NCBI GenBank assembly: GCA_037447605.1
Contig: CM074821.1
Span: 554,257 to 596,264 of the forward strand
Origin: Zygnema circumcarinatum
Taxonomy: Eukaryota; Streptophyta; Zygnematophyceae; Zygnematales; Zygnemataceae
Reading direction: 5' to 3'
Length of the DNA stretch: 42,008 nucleotides
Shown piece by piece: positions 41,582 to 42,008 of this stretch. A program made the translations under genes and the position numbers. The notes beneath the pieces were generated by a model. That model made no database searches, had not been told where the DNA came from, and saw nothing but the letters and a program-made list of their open reading frames with translations. Numbering within the stretch: position 1 is the stretch's first letter; each line of letters opens with the position of its first letter.

Positions 41582-42008
41582 CCTCTCCCTCGCCCGCTTC
41601 TCTCTTCCCTTCCCTTTATTTGTGTTCTCTCACTCTCTCTCTCTTCTCTAACTTCTCTCCTTCACCCTTCACCTCACCTCCCTTCGCCATCTCGCTCTCT
41701 TCTCCATTTCCCTTAGCCTCTCCTCCTCCTATGTCTTTCCCCTTTCAATCTCTCCGCCTCTCCCCCTTCCACCTCTCCCTTCCCCTCTCGTCTTCCCTCC
41801 GTCCTTCCCCCCTTCCCCCCTCCTTCCTCTCTCCATCTCATTCTCTCTCCCTCTCCTTAACTCATCATCTCCTTCCATCTCCCTTTCTCTCTCCCTCTCT
41901 CCCTCCCTCCTTCTCCCTCCTTCCTTCCCTCCCTCCCTCCCTCTCTCCTTCCCTCCCTCCCTCTCTCCCTCCCTCTCCTCCCTCCCTCCTCTCTCTCCCT
42001 CCCCTCCC
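41582..42008. repeat. CT-rich tract at the right window edge
   Basis: CCCTCT, CTCTCT and CCCTCC variants run to the end of the window, probably still within the POLL 5' intron or leader. Confidence 0.9.

Overview
The window looks like nuclear DNA of a green-lineage (streptophyte or land-plant) organism. The evidence is long arrays derived from the plant telomere repeat TTTAGGG, GT-AG spliced multi-exon genes, a plant-type DNA polymerase lambda (LIAWTGNDVLNRR in the thumb region), a plant-type eEF1B-gamma ending in AKCFK, and a plant-specific C-terminal zinc ribbon. I cannot name the species. Wide gene spacing and simple-sequence introns fit a medium-sized, non-compact genome. A run of ten Ns (19426-19435) shows this is a draft assembly.

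Layout. (1) 1-2600: intergenic DNA with a short inverted-repeat transposon (1443-1723). (2) 2612-7033, + strand: an eight-exon gene for an R3H-type nucleic-acid-binding protein; introns 4-6 are filled with purine/pyrimidine tracts. (3) 8056-13229, + strand: a nine-exon gene for translation elongation factor eEF1B-gamma, with a telo-box about 150 bp before the start codon. (4) 14.0-19.6 kb: a transposon and repeat field with a second, inverted copy of the 1443-1723 element, a perfect-looking 29-bp hairpin, a foldback element with a minisatellite core, and telomere-like sequence. (5) 20349-25238, + strand: a three-exon gene for a large, charged, low-complexity protein ending in a CX2C-X21-CX2C zinc ribbon of the EDR4/DUF3133 kind. 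(6) 25.8-28.4 kb: degenerate CCCTAA repeats, a 704-bp near-perfect foldback transposon and a smaller inverted-repeat element. (7) 28798-30270, + strand: an intronless gene for a type II membrane, glycosyltransferase-like protein. (8) 30.6-33.7 kb: a CCCT tract and a 1.5-kb satellite with a 45-bp unit built from telomere repeats. (9) 34036-41126, - strand: thirteen exons of DNA polymerase lambda, complete at the 3' end; the first exon(s) lie beyond my recognition or outside the window.

The genes do not form a pathway; they are ordinary neighbours on a eukaryotic chromosome. What ties the window together is repeat biology. Roughly 7 kb is GA/CT simple sequence, concentrated in introns and gene leaders and sometimes read as protein. 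Several non-autonomous elements share TA-GGGGG termini. In one intron the local exon end and its splice donor appear to have been amplified into many decoy donor sites.

Exon boundaries were derived by hand from splice signals, reading phase and family similarity recalled from memory. No alignment or database search was run.
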